From Salaquimonas sp041736675 (GTDB taxonomy: Bacteria > Pseudomonadota > Alphaproteobacteria > Rhizobiales > Rhizobiaceae), in NCBI GenBank assembly GCA_041736675.1, contig JBGSTD010000058.1:77835-141834 (forward strand): a DNA stretch of 64,000 nt, written 5' to 3'. Shown here one piece after another: positions 32,707-40,673 of this stretch. The notes below the pieces were generated by a model. That model did not search any database. It worked only from the letters and a program-made list of their open reading frames with translations, and was not told the origin of the DNA. The position numbers were made by a program, and so were the translations under genes. Positions within the stretch are counted from its first letter, which is position 1. The number at the start of each line of letters is the position of its first letter.

Positions 32707-33492
32707 ATGACGAAGTTCTCAGCCAATCTCGGGTTTTTGTGGAATACCCTTTCCCTTCCTGACGCGATCCGCGCTGCCAAGGCGGCAGGTTTCGATGCGG
32801 TGGAGTGCCATTGGCCGTACCAGGTGGCGGCAAGCGAGGTGAAGGCAGCCCTTTCTGAAACGGGTCTGACAATGTTGGGCATCAATACCAGAAGAGGCGA
32901 TACGGCCAAAGGCGAAAACGGTCTGTCGGCGCTTGTCGGGCGAACACAGGAAGCGCGCGCTGCAATCGACGAGGCGCTTGCCTATGCCTCGCAAATATCC
33001 TGCAACAAGGTTCATGTCATGGCAGGCTATGCAAGCGGGCCAGCAGCCCACTCCCAGTTTATTGAAAATCTCGCCTATGCTGCAAGCGAGGCGGCGCGCC
33101 ATGATATCACGATCCTGATAGAGCCTCTGAACCACTATGATGCGCCCGGGTATTTTCTCGGCACGACGGCACAGGCGCTGGCAATTATCCGTGAAGTTGG
33201 GGCAGGCAATCTGAAACTGATGTTTGATTGCTATCACGTGCAATTGATGGAAGGGGATATCACCCACCGGATCAGGCGGCTATTGCCATTCATCGGTCAC
33301 ATACAGTTTGCATCTGTTCCCGACAGGGGCACGCCAGATCATGGCGAAATAAACTATCAACATGTTTTCGAGGTCATTGCAAATATCGGCTATGATGCTC
33401 CGCTTGGGGCGGAATACAAGCCTGTCGGGGATACATCTGCCAGTCTGGAATGGCTCACAAATCACCAGGCGCGTATGATTGTTGAGAGCTGA
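32707..33492 (+). CDS. Hydroxypyruvate isomerase family, probable 2-oxo-tetronate isomerase (OtnI-like)
   Basis: 261 residues of the xylose-isomerase-like TIM barrel. Metal-binding residues appear in LIEPLNHYD (about 137-145), FDCYHVQLMEGD (about 178-189), HIQFASVPDRGTPDHGEI (about 207-224) and GAEYKP (about 237-242). I chose ATG 32707, which gives the standard length (E. coli Hyi 258); an in-frame TTG at 32677 adds 10 unrelated residues. In characterised operons LtnD makes 2-oxo-tetronate and OtnI isomerises it before phosphorylation by OtnK. No OtnK or OtnC is present here. Confidence 0.85.
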   Translation: MTKFSANLGFLWNTLSLPDAIRAAKAAGFDAVECHWPYQVAASEVKAALSETGLTMLGINTRRGDTAKGENGLSALVGRTQEARAAIDEALAYASQISCNKVHVMAGYASGPAAHSQFIENLAYAASEAARHDITILIEPLNHYDAPGYFLGTTAQALAIIREVGAGNLKLMFDCYHVQLMEGDITHRIRRLLPFIGHIQFASVPDRGTPDHGEINYQHVFEVIANIGYDAPLGAEYKPVGDTSASLEWLTNHQARMIVES

Positions 33493-33506
33493 CTGATACT
33501 CGGCAC

Positions 33507-33522
33507 TTGACCTTTGTGTCAA
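33507..33522. promoter_or_regulatory. TTGAC-N6-GTCAA inverted repeat before hemA
   Basis: TTGAC and GTCAA flank a 6-base spacer 36 bases before the hemA ATG. The half-sites resemble FNR/Dnr half-sites but the spacer is 6 rather than 4, so a normal FNR dimer would not fit. It could be another regulator's site or coincidence. Confidence 0.4.
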
Positions 33523-33558
33523 AATTTGCAGACTGAATTGACATATAGGAAAATTCAT

Positions 33559-34776
33559 ATGCATTTTGACACTTATTTCCAGTCGCAACTGGCAACGCTG
33601 CATGAAGCTGGCAACTATCGCGTATTCGCCAATCTGGAACGCAAGGCCGGGGCGTTTCCCAAGGCGCTGTTTCATGCTGGCGATGGCAAGACGCGCGAAG
33701 TCACGGTCTGGTGTTCAAATGATTATCTTGGCATGGGCCAACATCCCGATGTATTGGCGGCAATGCACGGAGCTATTGAAAAAAGCGGTGCCGGAGCTGG
33801 CGGAACGAGAAATATTTCCGGAACCAATATCAATCATGTGACACTTGAGGAAGAACTGGCGGACTTGCATGGCAAGGAAGCGGCGCTGGTTTTTACTTCC
33901 GGATATGTTTCCAATTGGGCAGCCCTTGGAACGCTTTGCGCAAAAATTCCGGGTCTGATTGTTTACTCGGACAGTTTGAACCATGCTTCGATGATCGAGG
34001 GCATCCGCCACTCAAGGTGTGAAAAGCGCATATTCAAACACAATGATTTCAGGCATCTCGAAACACTGATGGCGGCTGACGATGCCTCTGCTCCCAAGCT
34101 GGTTGTGTTCGAGAGCGTTTATTCCATGGATGGAGATATTGCCCCGATTGCAGCAATCTGTGATGTCGCCGACAAATTCGGGGCTTTAAAATATATCGAC
34201 GAGGTACATGCGGTTGGCATGTATGGAAATCGTGGTGGCGGCGTGGCTGAGCGCGATGGATTGATGCATCGCATCGACATTATCGAAGGGACGATGGGCA
34301 AGGCTTTCGGGGTGATGGGAGGTTATATTGCCGGTTCAAAAAGTATGGTCGATTTTGTCCGCTCGTTTGCATCAGGCTTTATTTTCTCGACTGCACTACC
34401 CCCGGCAATTGCTGCGGGGGCAACCGCTTCGATCCGCCACCTGAAACAATCCGGTCACGAGCGCCTGCAGCACAAGGCCGCTGTTGCAGCGGTACGCAAG
34501 GCATTGGATGCCCGCGGCATTCCGCACATGTCCAACCCCAGTCACATCATTCCGGTTCAAGTCGGCAATGCCGCCAAATGCAAATGGATTACCGACATTC
34601 TGCTTGACCAATATGGTATTTATGTTCAGCCGATCAATTATCCAACTGTTCCGGTCGGAACCGAGCGCCTTCGCATTACCCCGACACCTTTCCATTCGGC
34701 TGGCGATATCGAACATCTTGCCTCAAGCCTGTGCGATCTGTGGAGCCAGTGTGCCCTGTCGCGAGCAGTAGCCTGA
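33559..34776 (+). CDS. hemA: 5-aminolevulinate synthase (C4 pathway)
   Basis: 405-residue PLP enzyme that condenses glycine and succinyl-CoA to 5-aminolevulinate, the first step of heme synthesis in alphaproteobacteria. Conserved segments include FANLERKAGAFP, WCSNDYLGMGQHP, GAGGTRNISGTN, SDSLNHASMIEGIR, VFESVYSMDGDIAP, DEVHAVGMYG and the PLP lysine in EGTMGKAFGVMGGYI (about 250). I chose ATG 33559 (AGGA upstream) over an earlier start at 33514 that adds unrelated residues. Placement beside sox genes is unusual; heme demand for the sox and cco cytochromes could explain it. Confidence 0.96.
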   Translation: MHFDTYFQSQLATLHEAGNYRVFANLERKAGAFPKALFHAGDGKTREVTVWCSNDYLGMGQHPDVLAAMHGAIEKSGAGAGGTRNISGTNINHVTLEEELADLHGKEAALVFTSGYVSNWAALGTLCAKIPGLIVYSDSLNHASMIEGIRHSRCEKRIFKHNDFRHLETLMAADDASAPKLVVFESVYSMDGDIAPIAAICDVADKFGALKYIDEVHAVGMYGNRGGGVAERDGLMHRIDIIEGTMGKAFGVMGGYIAGSKSMVDFVRSFASGFIFSTALPPAIAAGATASIRHLKQSGHERLQHKAAVAAVRKALDARGIPHMSNPSHIIPVQVGNAAKCKWITDILLDQYGIYVQPINYPTVPVGTERLRITPTPFHSAGDIEHLASSLCDLWSQCALSRAVA

Positions 34777-34807
34777 AACAACTGATACCTGGTTCCAAAA
34801 AGGAAAC

Positions 34808-35767
34808 ATGATGAACCTCAAAACCGGAATTGAAATGAACAGGCGCAATTTTGTAAAAACGGGATTGTGCGTCGGTCTTGGCAGTTTTCTGCCATTGATT
34901 CCTCAGACTGCTTTTGCCAGAGAACCCCTTTCTGTTGGAACCAAAACCATACGCACCTTGAGTGATGGTTCCATGACGTTTCCGATAAACTTTATGTTTC
35001 CCGATGTGCCACAAGAGCAGCTTCTGCCATTTTTGCAGGCAAATGGGTTTGGAACAGAAACAATTGAGCAGCCGTGCAATCTGACCCTTGTTGATGATGG
35101 CGAGAGAAGAATATTGTTCGATGCCGGGGCGGGGTCCAACTTCATGCCAAGCACAGGCAAGGTGATTGAAACTCTTGATGCGGCGGGCATAGCCCTCGAC
35201 AGTATTACCGATGTGATTTTCACTCACGGTCATCCGGATCACCTGTGGGGGATTCTGGATGAATTTGACGAGGTTACCTTTACTGGTGCGCAGCTACATT
35301 TTCCGCGCGTTGAATGGGATTTCTGGCGCGATGAGGACACTGTCAACAAAATGTCAGAGGGCAGGCAGACTTTTGCCATAGGCGCAAAGAACCGGCTTGA
35401 CCTGATGGAGGAACGGGTGCAGCTGTTTGATGACGGAGCAGAAATACTGCCAGGCATAGAGGCTTTTGATACACCCGGTCATACACCTGGCCATATGGCA
35501 TTCGGCATTCACGCCGAAGTTGGAAGTGGTGATGTTTCAATGATGGTGGTTGGCGATGCGCTGACCAACTATGCAGTCTCCTTTGAAAAACCTGACTGGT
35601 ATTCGGGTTCCGACCAGGACCGGGCCCAAGGAAGCGCAACCCGCCTCAAACTGCTCGACAGGGTGGCGGCAGACAAAATGCAGATCATTGGGTATCATTT
35701 GCCAGGGGGCGGCCTTGGTCGTGTGGAACGTAATGGCAGCGCTTTCCGGTTTGTTCAGGAGGCCTGA
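34808..35767 (+). CDS. Tat-exported metallo-beta-lactamase-fold hydrolase (SoxH-like)
   Basis: 319 residues. A twin-arginine signal is near the N terminus (MNRRNFVKTGLCVG, hydrophobic stretch to about 35, ending FAR). The MBL zinc motif is FTHGHPDHLWG (about 138-148), with later ligands in DTPGHTPGHMAF (about 219-230) and GDAL. In Paracoccus-type clusters an MBL protein, SoxH, lies at the end of sox; here it sits beside hemA, ending 5 bases from the convergent soxT. Substrate unknown. AAAAAGGAAAC precedes ATGATG. Confidence 0.82.
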   Translation: MMNLKTGIEMNRRNFVKTGLCVGLGSFLPLIPQTAFAREPLSVGTKTIRTLSDGSMTFPINFMFPDVPQEQLLPFLQANGFGTETIEQPCNLTLVDDGERRILFDAGAGSNFMPSTGKVIETLDAAGIALDSITDVIFTHGHPDHLWGILDEFDEVTFTGAQLHFPRVEWDFWRDEDTVNKMSEGRQTFAIGAKNRLDLMEERVQLFDDGAEILPGIEAFDTPGHTPGHMAFGIHAEVGSGDVSMMVVGDALTNYAVSFEKPDWYSGSDQDRAQGSATRLKLLDRVAADKMQIIGYHLPGGGLGRVERNGSAFRFVQEA

Positions 35768-35772
35768 TTTTT

Positions 35773-36843
35773 TCAACTGCGCTTGAAAGCCGACAGCAGC
35801 GAACCTTCCAGTAGGAAGGACAGCCCCATTCGCGCGCCAAAGACGATGGAAATCATGGTAACAGGAACCGAAGCCGAGAGCAGTGACGCAGCACTGATCC
35901 CTTGACCAATGGTGCAGCCGATGGCCAGAATGCCGCCACAACCCATCAATACTGCCCCAAAAATGTGTCGGCTCAGTTCTCGGGCATCGTCGCAGGCTTC
36001 CCAGCGAACATTGTCCGCAGACCTCGCCGCAAGGGCAGAGCCGGCAACTGTACCAATCACCAGACCGACCCCGTAGTCTGGCGCGATGCCAGTGAATGCG
36101 ATGAACTGAAGAATTGTGTCACCGACCGGGGCAACAAAACTGGCTGATTCGATCTGTACTGTGTCGAAGGAATTTCGGGCAAAATACGAAGTGACGATCC
36201 AGCCGAAGGTTACAACAAGCCCGATGGTTGTCCCTGTCAGTATTGCGCTCCGGTCTGCCCGGAATTGCAGGTTCGAAAATACCCAGATCAGGGGCAAACC
36301 AATCAAAATCAATGCTGTGATGAAATGCAGGTCAATGCCCGCCAGGCTCGAAACAACATCCGGAATGGACTGCGATCCTGCAAAAGCAAAGTCTATTTCG
36401 AAGCTGTCGAAAAACCCGGTTCTGCTGAAGGCAAGCAATCCGCGTTGGGTGGAAAGTGCACTCAGGCCGAGGATCAATATCGCAATGAGGCTTTTGAGGC
36501 TGCCCCCGCCGAGACGGATCAGCGCGCCAAATCCGCAGGTACCCACAAAGGCCATGCCAACGCCGAAAGCAATGCCGCCAATGATGGCACCAAGCCAGCC
36601 AAACCCGGTGGAGAGGTAAAAACTTCTTGAGACATCGATCACGCCTGTAGCGATCAGTATCTGGGTGGAAAGTGCTGCAATTGCAGCGGCGAGTACCCAA
36701 CTCCTGATGCCGTTGGAATTGTTTCCATACCAGTAGCGTTCAAGCGAAGAGAGGGTACAAAAGAAGTTGCGCCTTGCTGCATAGCCAAGAACGATTCCTG
36801 CAATCAGACCGCAAGCGGGGACCAGATAGACGGAGTTTTCCAT
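35773..36843 (-). CDS. soxT: YeeE/YedE-family sulfur transporter (SoxT)
   Basis: 356 residues with about nine hydrophobic segments. The family cysteines are present: ARRNFFCTLSS (about 23-33), GTCGFGALIRLG (about 101-112) and GCGGILAIGCTIGQG (about 300-314), which in YeeE guide thiosulfate through the membrane. It is downstream of soxR (56 bases) on the minus strand, with soxS before that, so soxS-soxR-soxT look like one transcript. The direction of sulfur transport here is inferred. It converges with the MBL gene. Confidence 0.87.
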   Translation of the reverse strand: MENSVYLVPACGLIAGIVLGYAARRNFFCTLSSLERYWYGNNSNGIRSWVLAAAIAALSTQILIATGVIDVSRSFYLSTGFGWLGAIIGGIAFGVGMAFVGTCGFGALIRLGGGSLKSLIAILILGLSALSTQRGLLAFSRTGFFDSFEIDFAFAGSQSIPDVVSSLAGIDLHFITALILIGLPLIWVFSNLQFRADRSAILTGTTIGLVVTFGWIVTSYFARNSFDTVQIESASFVAPVGDTILQFIAFTGIAPDYGVGLVIGTVAGSALAARSADNVRWEACDDARELSRHIFGAVLMGCGGILAIGCTIGQGISAASLLSASVPVTMISIVFGARMGLSFLLEGSLLSAFKRS

Positions 36844-36899
36844 AAACAGGCCGCCCTCCCAGACAGACTTTTATCAACAATCCACTTTGAAAGCCGGCT

Positions 36900-37250
36900 T
36901 CAATCCGCCTTCGGGCGAACAGGCGCGCAAAACAGAGTGTAAAGTTGTTCGATGATCTTCCCGATTTCGTCGCTTGCGATGCTGTAATAGATGATACGGC
37001 CATCCCGGCGGGTTGAAACGAGCCGGTCAAAACGCAACCGCGCCAATTGTTGTGACACCGCAGCTTGGGGCATGGAGAGGGTTTCCTCCAGCTCTGATAC
37101 GGATTTTTCACCTTCGGACAACAGGCACAGTATCAATAGTCTGGTTTCGTGGGAAAGGGCTTTTAGCAGTTCACTCACCTTTTGTGCCTGCTTGAGAAGT
37201 TCAGCAAGATCGCCAGGGTTTGAATTGGGCTTCAGGGCTGGGAGGGCCAT
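36900..37250 (-). CDS. soxR: ArsR-family persulfide-sensing repressor SoxR
   Basis: 116-residue winged-helix repressor. The recognition helix region is LSMPQAAVSQQLARLRFDRLV (about 58-78) and the wing is RRDGRIIYYSI. Two cysteines, C42 (LILCLLSEG) and C108 (TLFCAP), match the positions of the sensing pair in SqrR/BigR/SoxR, which form a tetrasulfide link when persulfides rise and release DNA. It would repress the sox genes until reduced sulfur is present. It lies between soxS and soxT on the minus strand. The candidate operators are described separately. Confidence 0.9.
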   Translation of the reverse strand: MALPALKPNSNPGDLAELLKQAQKVSELLKALSHETRLLILCLLSEGEKSVSELEETLSMPQAAVSQQLARLRFDRLVSTRRDGRIIYYSIASDEIGKIIEQLYTLFCAPVRPKAD

Positions 37251-37290
37251 TGTATCTTTCCATCATTTTTTGCGTTGTTATCAAGGAAAC

Positions 37291-37686
37291 TTAACCGGAT
37301 GTTGTCTTGCTGCTTGGCAGCTTTTCCAACATTTCGCCGAGAAGGAACCAGAAAAAGTTGTCTCCGGTATACCCACGCATTCTGCTGATTTCAACTCCAT
37401 CCTCGACAAGAATAAAAGTCGGGGTGAAGCGATCAATGCGTATCCAAGCCAGATCCTCGGGAATTGGCTTGTTGATATCCACAATCCGCAACGGCGCATT
37501 CTTTGCTTCATCGGTCATCGGATAAACCGGACCAATCTCGGCGAGCCATCGGGCGCACCAAGCGCAACCTTTCTGCTCCAGCATGATCAGCTCGGCTGCG
37601 GCTGCTTCTCCTGCCGACAGAAATTGCAGCGGCAACAATGCACAGGCTACAAAAGCCGAAATCAATAACTTCCTGAAAGTCTTCAT
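37291..37686 (-). CDS. soxS: Thioredoxin-like periplasmic protein SoxS
   Basis: 131 residues. A signal peptide (MKTFRKLLISAFVACALL to AAAA, about 1-29) leads to a short thioredoxin domain with the CxxC motif GCAWCARW (about 40-47) and the cis-proline region RFTPTFILVEDG (about 84-95). In Paracoccus, SoxS reduces and reactivates the SoxY swinging-arm cysteine. I chose ATG 37686; an earlier in-frame start at 37896 adds unrelated residues and overlaps soxV. It faces soxV across 116 bases holding a candidate SoxR operator. Confidence 0.9.
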   Translation of the reverse strand: MKTFRKLLISAFVACALLPLQFLSAGEAAAAELIMLEQKGCAWCARWLAEIGPVYPMTDEAKNAPLRIVDINKPIPEDLAWIRIDRFTPTFILVEDGVEISRMRGYTGDNFFWFLLGEMLEKLPSSKTTSG

Positions 37687-37717
37687 GCCCTGACAATTCC
37701 CGATTGATGTTTTCTTT

Positions 37718-37747
37718 TTTGAATATATAGTAATTTTCGAATATTTA
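37718..37747. promoter_or_regulatory. Candidate SoxR operator between soxS and soxV
   Basis: TTTGAATATAT (37718-37728; reverse complement ATATATTCAAA) and TTCGAATATTTA (37736-37747) lie in the divergent soxS/soxV region. Both recur in the site before soxX: the first as an 11-base identity, the second at 11 of 12 positions. The match to an ArsR-type AT-rich palindrome is an inference. Confidence 0.6.
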
Positions 37748-37802
37748 CCAGACGGCTCACGAATTATTGAGACAGCCGCTGGGATAAGGGAGGTTACATT
37801 CA

Positions 37803-38537
37803 ATGCTGGATATTGGCATAGGCGGCGCTTTGCTCGCAGGGTTGCTCTCGTTTGTTTCGCCGTGCGTACTTCCCATTGTGCCTCCTTATCTGGCATATCT
37901 CGCCGGTATCAGCTTTTCCCAGCTTACCGATGATGCCGTGCCGCAAAATGTAAGCCGCAAGATATTCCTTTCCTCATTCTTCTTTGTCCTCGGGTTTACA
38001 ACTGTTTTTGTTTCGCTGGGAGCAACTGCAAGCTTCATCGGTCAATCCGTAGCCCAGTACTTCAACGTCCTTTCCGTGATTGCCGGTGTCCTGATCATTT
38101 TGATGGGTCTTCATTTTCTGGGTGTCTTCAGGTTTTCCATCTTGTACCGGGAAGCACGTATCGACGTTCAACGCAAACCTGCAGGCTTTATCGGTGCATA
38201 TGTGATGGGGCTTGCCTTTGCCTTTGGTTGGACACCCTGCGTCGGCCCGGTTCTGGCGGCAATCCTTTTTGTGGCGGGAACCGAAGATACCGCCATGCGG
38301 GGAGCGTCCCTCTTGGCAGCCTATTCTCTTGGCATCGGCATCCCGTTCATGCTGGCGGCGCTTTTTGCCGGGCGCTTTATAGGCGTTGCCGGCAGGCTCA
38401 AGAAACATATGCACAAGATCGAAATGGTGATGGGCGCATTTCTGGTTCTGACTGGTATTTTGTTTGTAACCGGTTCCATGTCTTATATCGCACAATGGTT
38501 GCTGGACACATTTCCGGGTTTTTCTCAAATCGGGTGA
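37803..38537 (+). CDS. soxV: CcdA-family thiol-disulfide transporter SoxV
   Basis: 244-residue membrane protein with six membrane segments. The conserved cysteines of CcdA/DsbD-beta are visible: FVSPCVLPIVPPYLAYLAG (about 17-35) and FAFGWTPCVGPVLAAILF (about 138-155). SoxV carries reductant from cytoplasmic thioredoxin to periplasmic SoxW and SoxS to keep the Sox machinery active. It is the first gene of the plus-strand sox run. Start ATG 37803 follows AAGGGAGG. Soon followed by soxW. Confidence 0.93.
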   Translation: MLDIGIGGALLAGLLSFVSPCVLPIVPPYLAYLAGISFSQLTDDAVPQNVSRKIFLSSFFFVLGFTTVFVSLGATASFIGQSVAQYFNVLSVIAGVLIILMGLHFLGVFRFSILYREARIDVQRKPAGFIGAYVMGLAFAFGWTPCVGPVLAAILFVAGTEDTAMRGASLLAAYSLGIGIPFMLAALFAGRFIGVAGRLKKHMHKIEMVMGAFLVLTGILFVTGSMSYIAQWLLDTFPGFSQIG

Positions 38538-38568
38538 TCCCCGCAGGAAGCACATAAGGGAGAGATTG

Positions 38569-39153
38569 ATGGTTAGATTTTTGATGGCAGTTTGCGTGTT
38601 TTTTTCCTTGTCCCTCACCGCTCACGCATTTGAAGTTGGTGAAGATGGGCTGCACAAGGAAGACTGGTTTTCACTTACTTTCCGCGACGTGGCAGAAGAC
38701 GTGGCGGCCGCAAAGGAAGAGGGAAAACGTCTGGTTCTGATTTTTGAACAGAGAGGCTGTATTTATTGCCGCAAGATGCATGAGGAAATTCTCAGCGATC
38801 CCGAGGTTGCCGACTATATCAAGGCCAATTTCAAGGTCGTTCAATACAACATGTTTGGTGACGAGGAAGTTACCGATACAGATGGCGAGGCTCTTACGGA
38901 GAAAACAGCGGCCCGCAAATGGGGTTTTGTATTCACACCCACGATGGTCTTCATGCCGGAGGAAATTACTGGGCAAGGCACGGTTTCCCAATTGGCTGTC
39001 GCAACGATGCCGGGTGCCTTTGGCAAATGGACATTTCTCAACATGTTCAAATGGGTGCAGGAAAAGGGATATGAGGGAGATGAGCATTTCCAGAAATATC
39101 ACGCACGAAAGATCGAGGAATTGAGGGCTGCGGGCAAGTTGGTAGCCGAATAA
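38569..39153 (+). CDS. soxW: Periplasmic thioredoxin SoxW
   Basis: 194 residues. A signal peptide (MVRFLMAVCVFFSLSLTAHA, about 1-20) precedes a thioredoxin fold with CxxC in RGCIYCRKMHEE (about 62-73), then the cis-proline segment FTPTMVFM (about 122-129). In Paracoccus, SoxV reduces SoxW. I chose the ATG at 38569, directly after a TTG (38566), with AAGGGAGAG upstream. It lies 31 bases after soxV; a 153-base gap before soxX contains the second candidate SoxR site. Confidence 0.92.
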   Translation: MVRFLMAVCVFFSLSLTAHAFEVGEDGLHKEDWFSLTFRDVAEDVAAAKEEGKRLVLIFEQRGCIYCRKMHEEILSDPEVADYIKANFKVVQYNMFGDEEVTDTDGEALTEKTAARKWGFVFTPTMVFMPEEITGQGTVSQLAVATMPGAFGKWTFLNMFKWVQEKGYEGDEHFQKYHARKIEELRAAGKLVAE

Positions 39154-39191
39154 GGTCCTGGGTTTCCTGTGAAAAACGATCCGTTGGTACC

Positions 39192-39208
39192 ATATATTCA
39201 AATATTTA
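39192..39208. promoter_or_regulatory. Candidate SoxR operator upstream of soxX
   Basis: ATATATTCAAATATTTA, an AT-rich near-palindrome (ATATT-CA-AATAT core), lies about 100 bases before the soxX start. It merges both motifs found in the soxS/soxV region: ATATATTCAAA is identical, TTCAAATATTTA matches 11 of 12. This suggests a second SoxR-controlled promoter for soxXYZABCDEF. Confidence 0.6.
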
Positions 39209-39306
39209 TATTTATCTCTTGATTTGTTCGGGGATTTAAGTAGCTTAACTCGCGGAGGAGCGATTTGTCATCTGGGAGCAGATCGCACAATGGAGGAAAC
39301 AACGAT

Positions 39307-39768
39307 ATGAAGCTTTCAAAAAGCTTGATTCCGGTCGTCGGCCTGTCGCTGTATATGGCGGCGAATGCATTTGCCGCAACGACCGAACCTGCTGCGGTAG
39401 TTTTTGCTGATGGCGCCGTAGCTCAATCATTGACGGGGGCGGCCGGCAACGCTGAAGAAGGTGGTAAAGCCTTCAAAAGCTCTTCATTGGGCAACTGTCT
39501 CGCTTGCCATGCCAACAAGGACATGAGCAAGGAGTTGTTCCACGGTGATGTTGGGCCTGAGCTTAACGGCGTTGCCGAACGGTGGTCACCTGAACAACTG
39601 CGCGCAATCGTCATCAATTCAAAGGCGGTTTTTGGTCCCGATACGGTCATGCCGGGTTTCTATTCACTCGAAGTGGGCAAAAACCCGCGTGAAGATCTCG
39701 TCGGGAAAACAATTTTGACAGCAGAGCAGGTCGAGGACATCGTCGCTTACCTGTCAACACTTAAATAA
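39307..39768 (+). CDS. soxX: Sox cytochrome c subunit SoxX
   Basis: 153 residues. A signal peptide (about 1-24, ending AFA) precedes a single-heme cytochrome c with GNCLACHAN (about 59-67) and a likely axial methionine in VMPGFYSLE (about 115-123). SoxX pairs with SoxA to attach thiosulfate to the SoxY cysteine, passing electrons to the heme. I chose ATG 39307 (GAGGAAACAACG upstream); an earlier in-frame start at 39265 adds 14 residues before the signal sequence. First gene of the core operon. Confidence 0.94.
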   Translation: MKLSKSLIPVVGLSLYMAANAFAATTEPAAVVFADGAVAQSLTGAAGNAEEGGKAFKSSSLGNCLACHANKDMSKELFHGDVGPELNGVAERWSPEQLRAIVINSKAVFGPDTVMPGFYSLEVGKNPREDLVGKTILTAEQVEDIVAYLSTLK

Positions 39769-39783
39769 CAAGGAGAAGTGCTG

Positions 39784-40239
39784 ATGAAAATCAATCGTCG
39801 CCAGGCGCTATCATTCTCGGTCGGAGCTGCAGCAATTGCACTCACCGGTTTTGGTGTGAAGCCGTCTTTCGCTTCGGCGGAAGACACAGAAAAAGCAATT
39901 ATGGCCGTTTCAGGCGGCAAAATGCCGGAAGCGGGAAAAATCACGTTGACAGCGCCGGAGATTGCCGAAAACGGCAATACCGTTCCTGTCAGCGTAACGG
40001 TGGAAAGTGCGATGGCAGACGGTGATATGGTTGAATCAATCACCATTTATGCCGAAGGCAATCCAAATCCGGATGTTGTGGTCTTCAACTTTACAGCAAT
40101 GAGTGGGGCGGCATCTGCTACCACACGCATTCGTCTTGCCAAGACGCAGAACGTTATCGCGGTTGCCAAAATGGCTGACGGCACAACTTACATGGACAAG
40201 AAACAGGTCAAGGTCACCATTGGTGGATGCGGCGGCTAG
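39784..40239 (+). CDS. soxY: Sulfur carrier protein SoxY
   Basis: 151 residues. A Tat-type signal (MKINRRQALSFSVGAAAIAL, twin arginine at about 5-6) precedes the SoxY beta domain. The C terminus ends GGCGG, the flexible arm whose cysteine carries thiosulfate and sulfur intermediates through the Sox cycle. AGGAGA lies 7 bases before the ATG at 39784; a GTG at 39778 is less likely. It follows soxX by 15 bases and forms the SoxYZ heterodimer with the next gene; the Tat signal would export the folded pair. Confidence 0.96.
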   Translation: MKINRRQALSFSVGAAAIALTGFGVKPSFASAEDTEKAIMAVSGGKMPEAGKITLTAPEIAENGNTVPVSVTVESAMADGDMVESITIYAEGNPNPDVVVFNFTAMSGAASATTRIRLAKTQNVIAVAKMADGTTYMDKKQVKVTIGGCGG

Positions 40240-40281
40240 TCGAAAAGCAGCACTTCAAGAGTTGATCCAAAGGAGAAAATC

Positions 40282-40605
40282 ATGGCTTCAAAGCCCCGTG
40301 TTAAAGTTCCAAAAACGGCGAAAGCCGGCGAAATAATCACCATCAAGACCTTGATCAGCCACGACATGGAATCGGGTCAGCGCAAGGACAAGAAGGGGGA
40401 ACTGATCCCCCGCAAGATCATCAACAAGTTTACCGCTGAGTTTAATGGCCAGCTGGTGTTTTCCGCTGATGTTCATGCGGCAGTTTCTGCCAACCCATAT
40501 ATCGAGTTTACCTCGAAAGTTCCTGAAACCGGTACTTTCAAGTTCTCCTGGGTCGATGACGACGGCAGCGTATATACCGACGAACAAACAGTTACTGTTG
40601 GCTGA
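40282..40605 (+). CDS. soxZ: SoxY partner protein SoxZ
   Basis: 107 residues, all beta, starting MASKPRVKVPKTAKAGEI and containing MESGQRKDKKGELIPRKIIN, VNG-type beta strands and a C-terminal VDDDGSVYTDEQTVTV. SoxZ has no signal peptide and is expected to be exported with SoxY through the Tat route. AAAGGAGAAAATC precedes the ATG. The gene spacing is typical of the sox operon. Confidence 0.95.
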   Translation: MASKPRVKVPKTAKAGEIITIKTLISHDMESGQRKDKKGELIPRKIINKFTAEFNGQLVFSADVHAAVSANPYIEFTSKVPETGTFKFSWVDDDGSVYTDEQTVTVG

Positions 40606-40673
40606 CGGGTCAATACCGCATGCTGCCAGCCGGGAGAGCGACTGGCAGTTCTTGAATTTGGGAGGAGTGGACA

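Noticed and set aside
33507..33522. TTGAC-N6-GTCAA before hemA as a true FNR site
   Set aside because: The 6-base spacer breaks the N4 requirement; kept only as an unassigned repeat.
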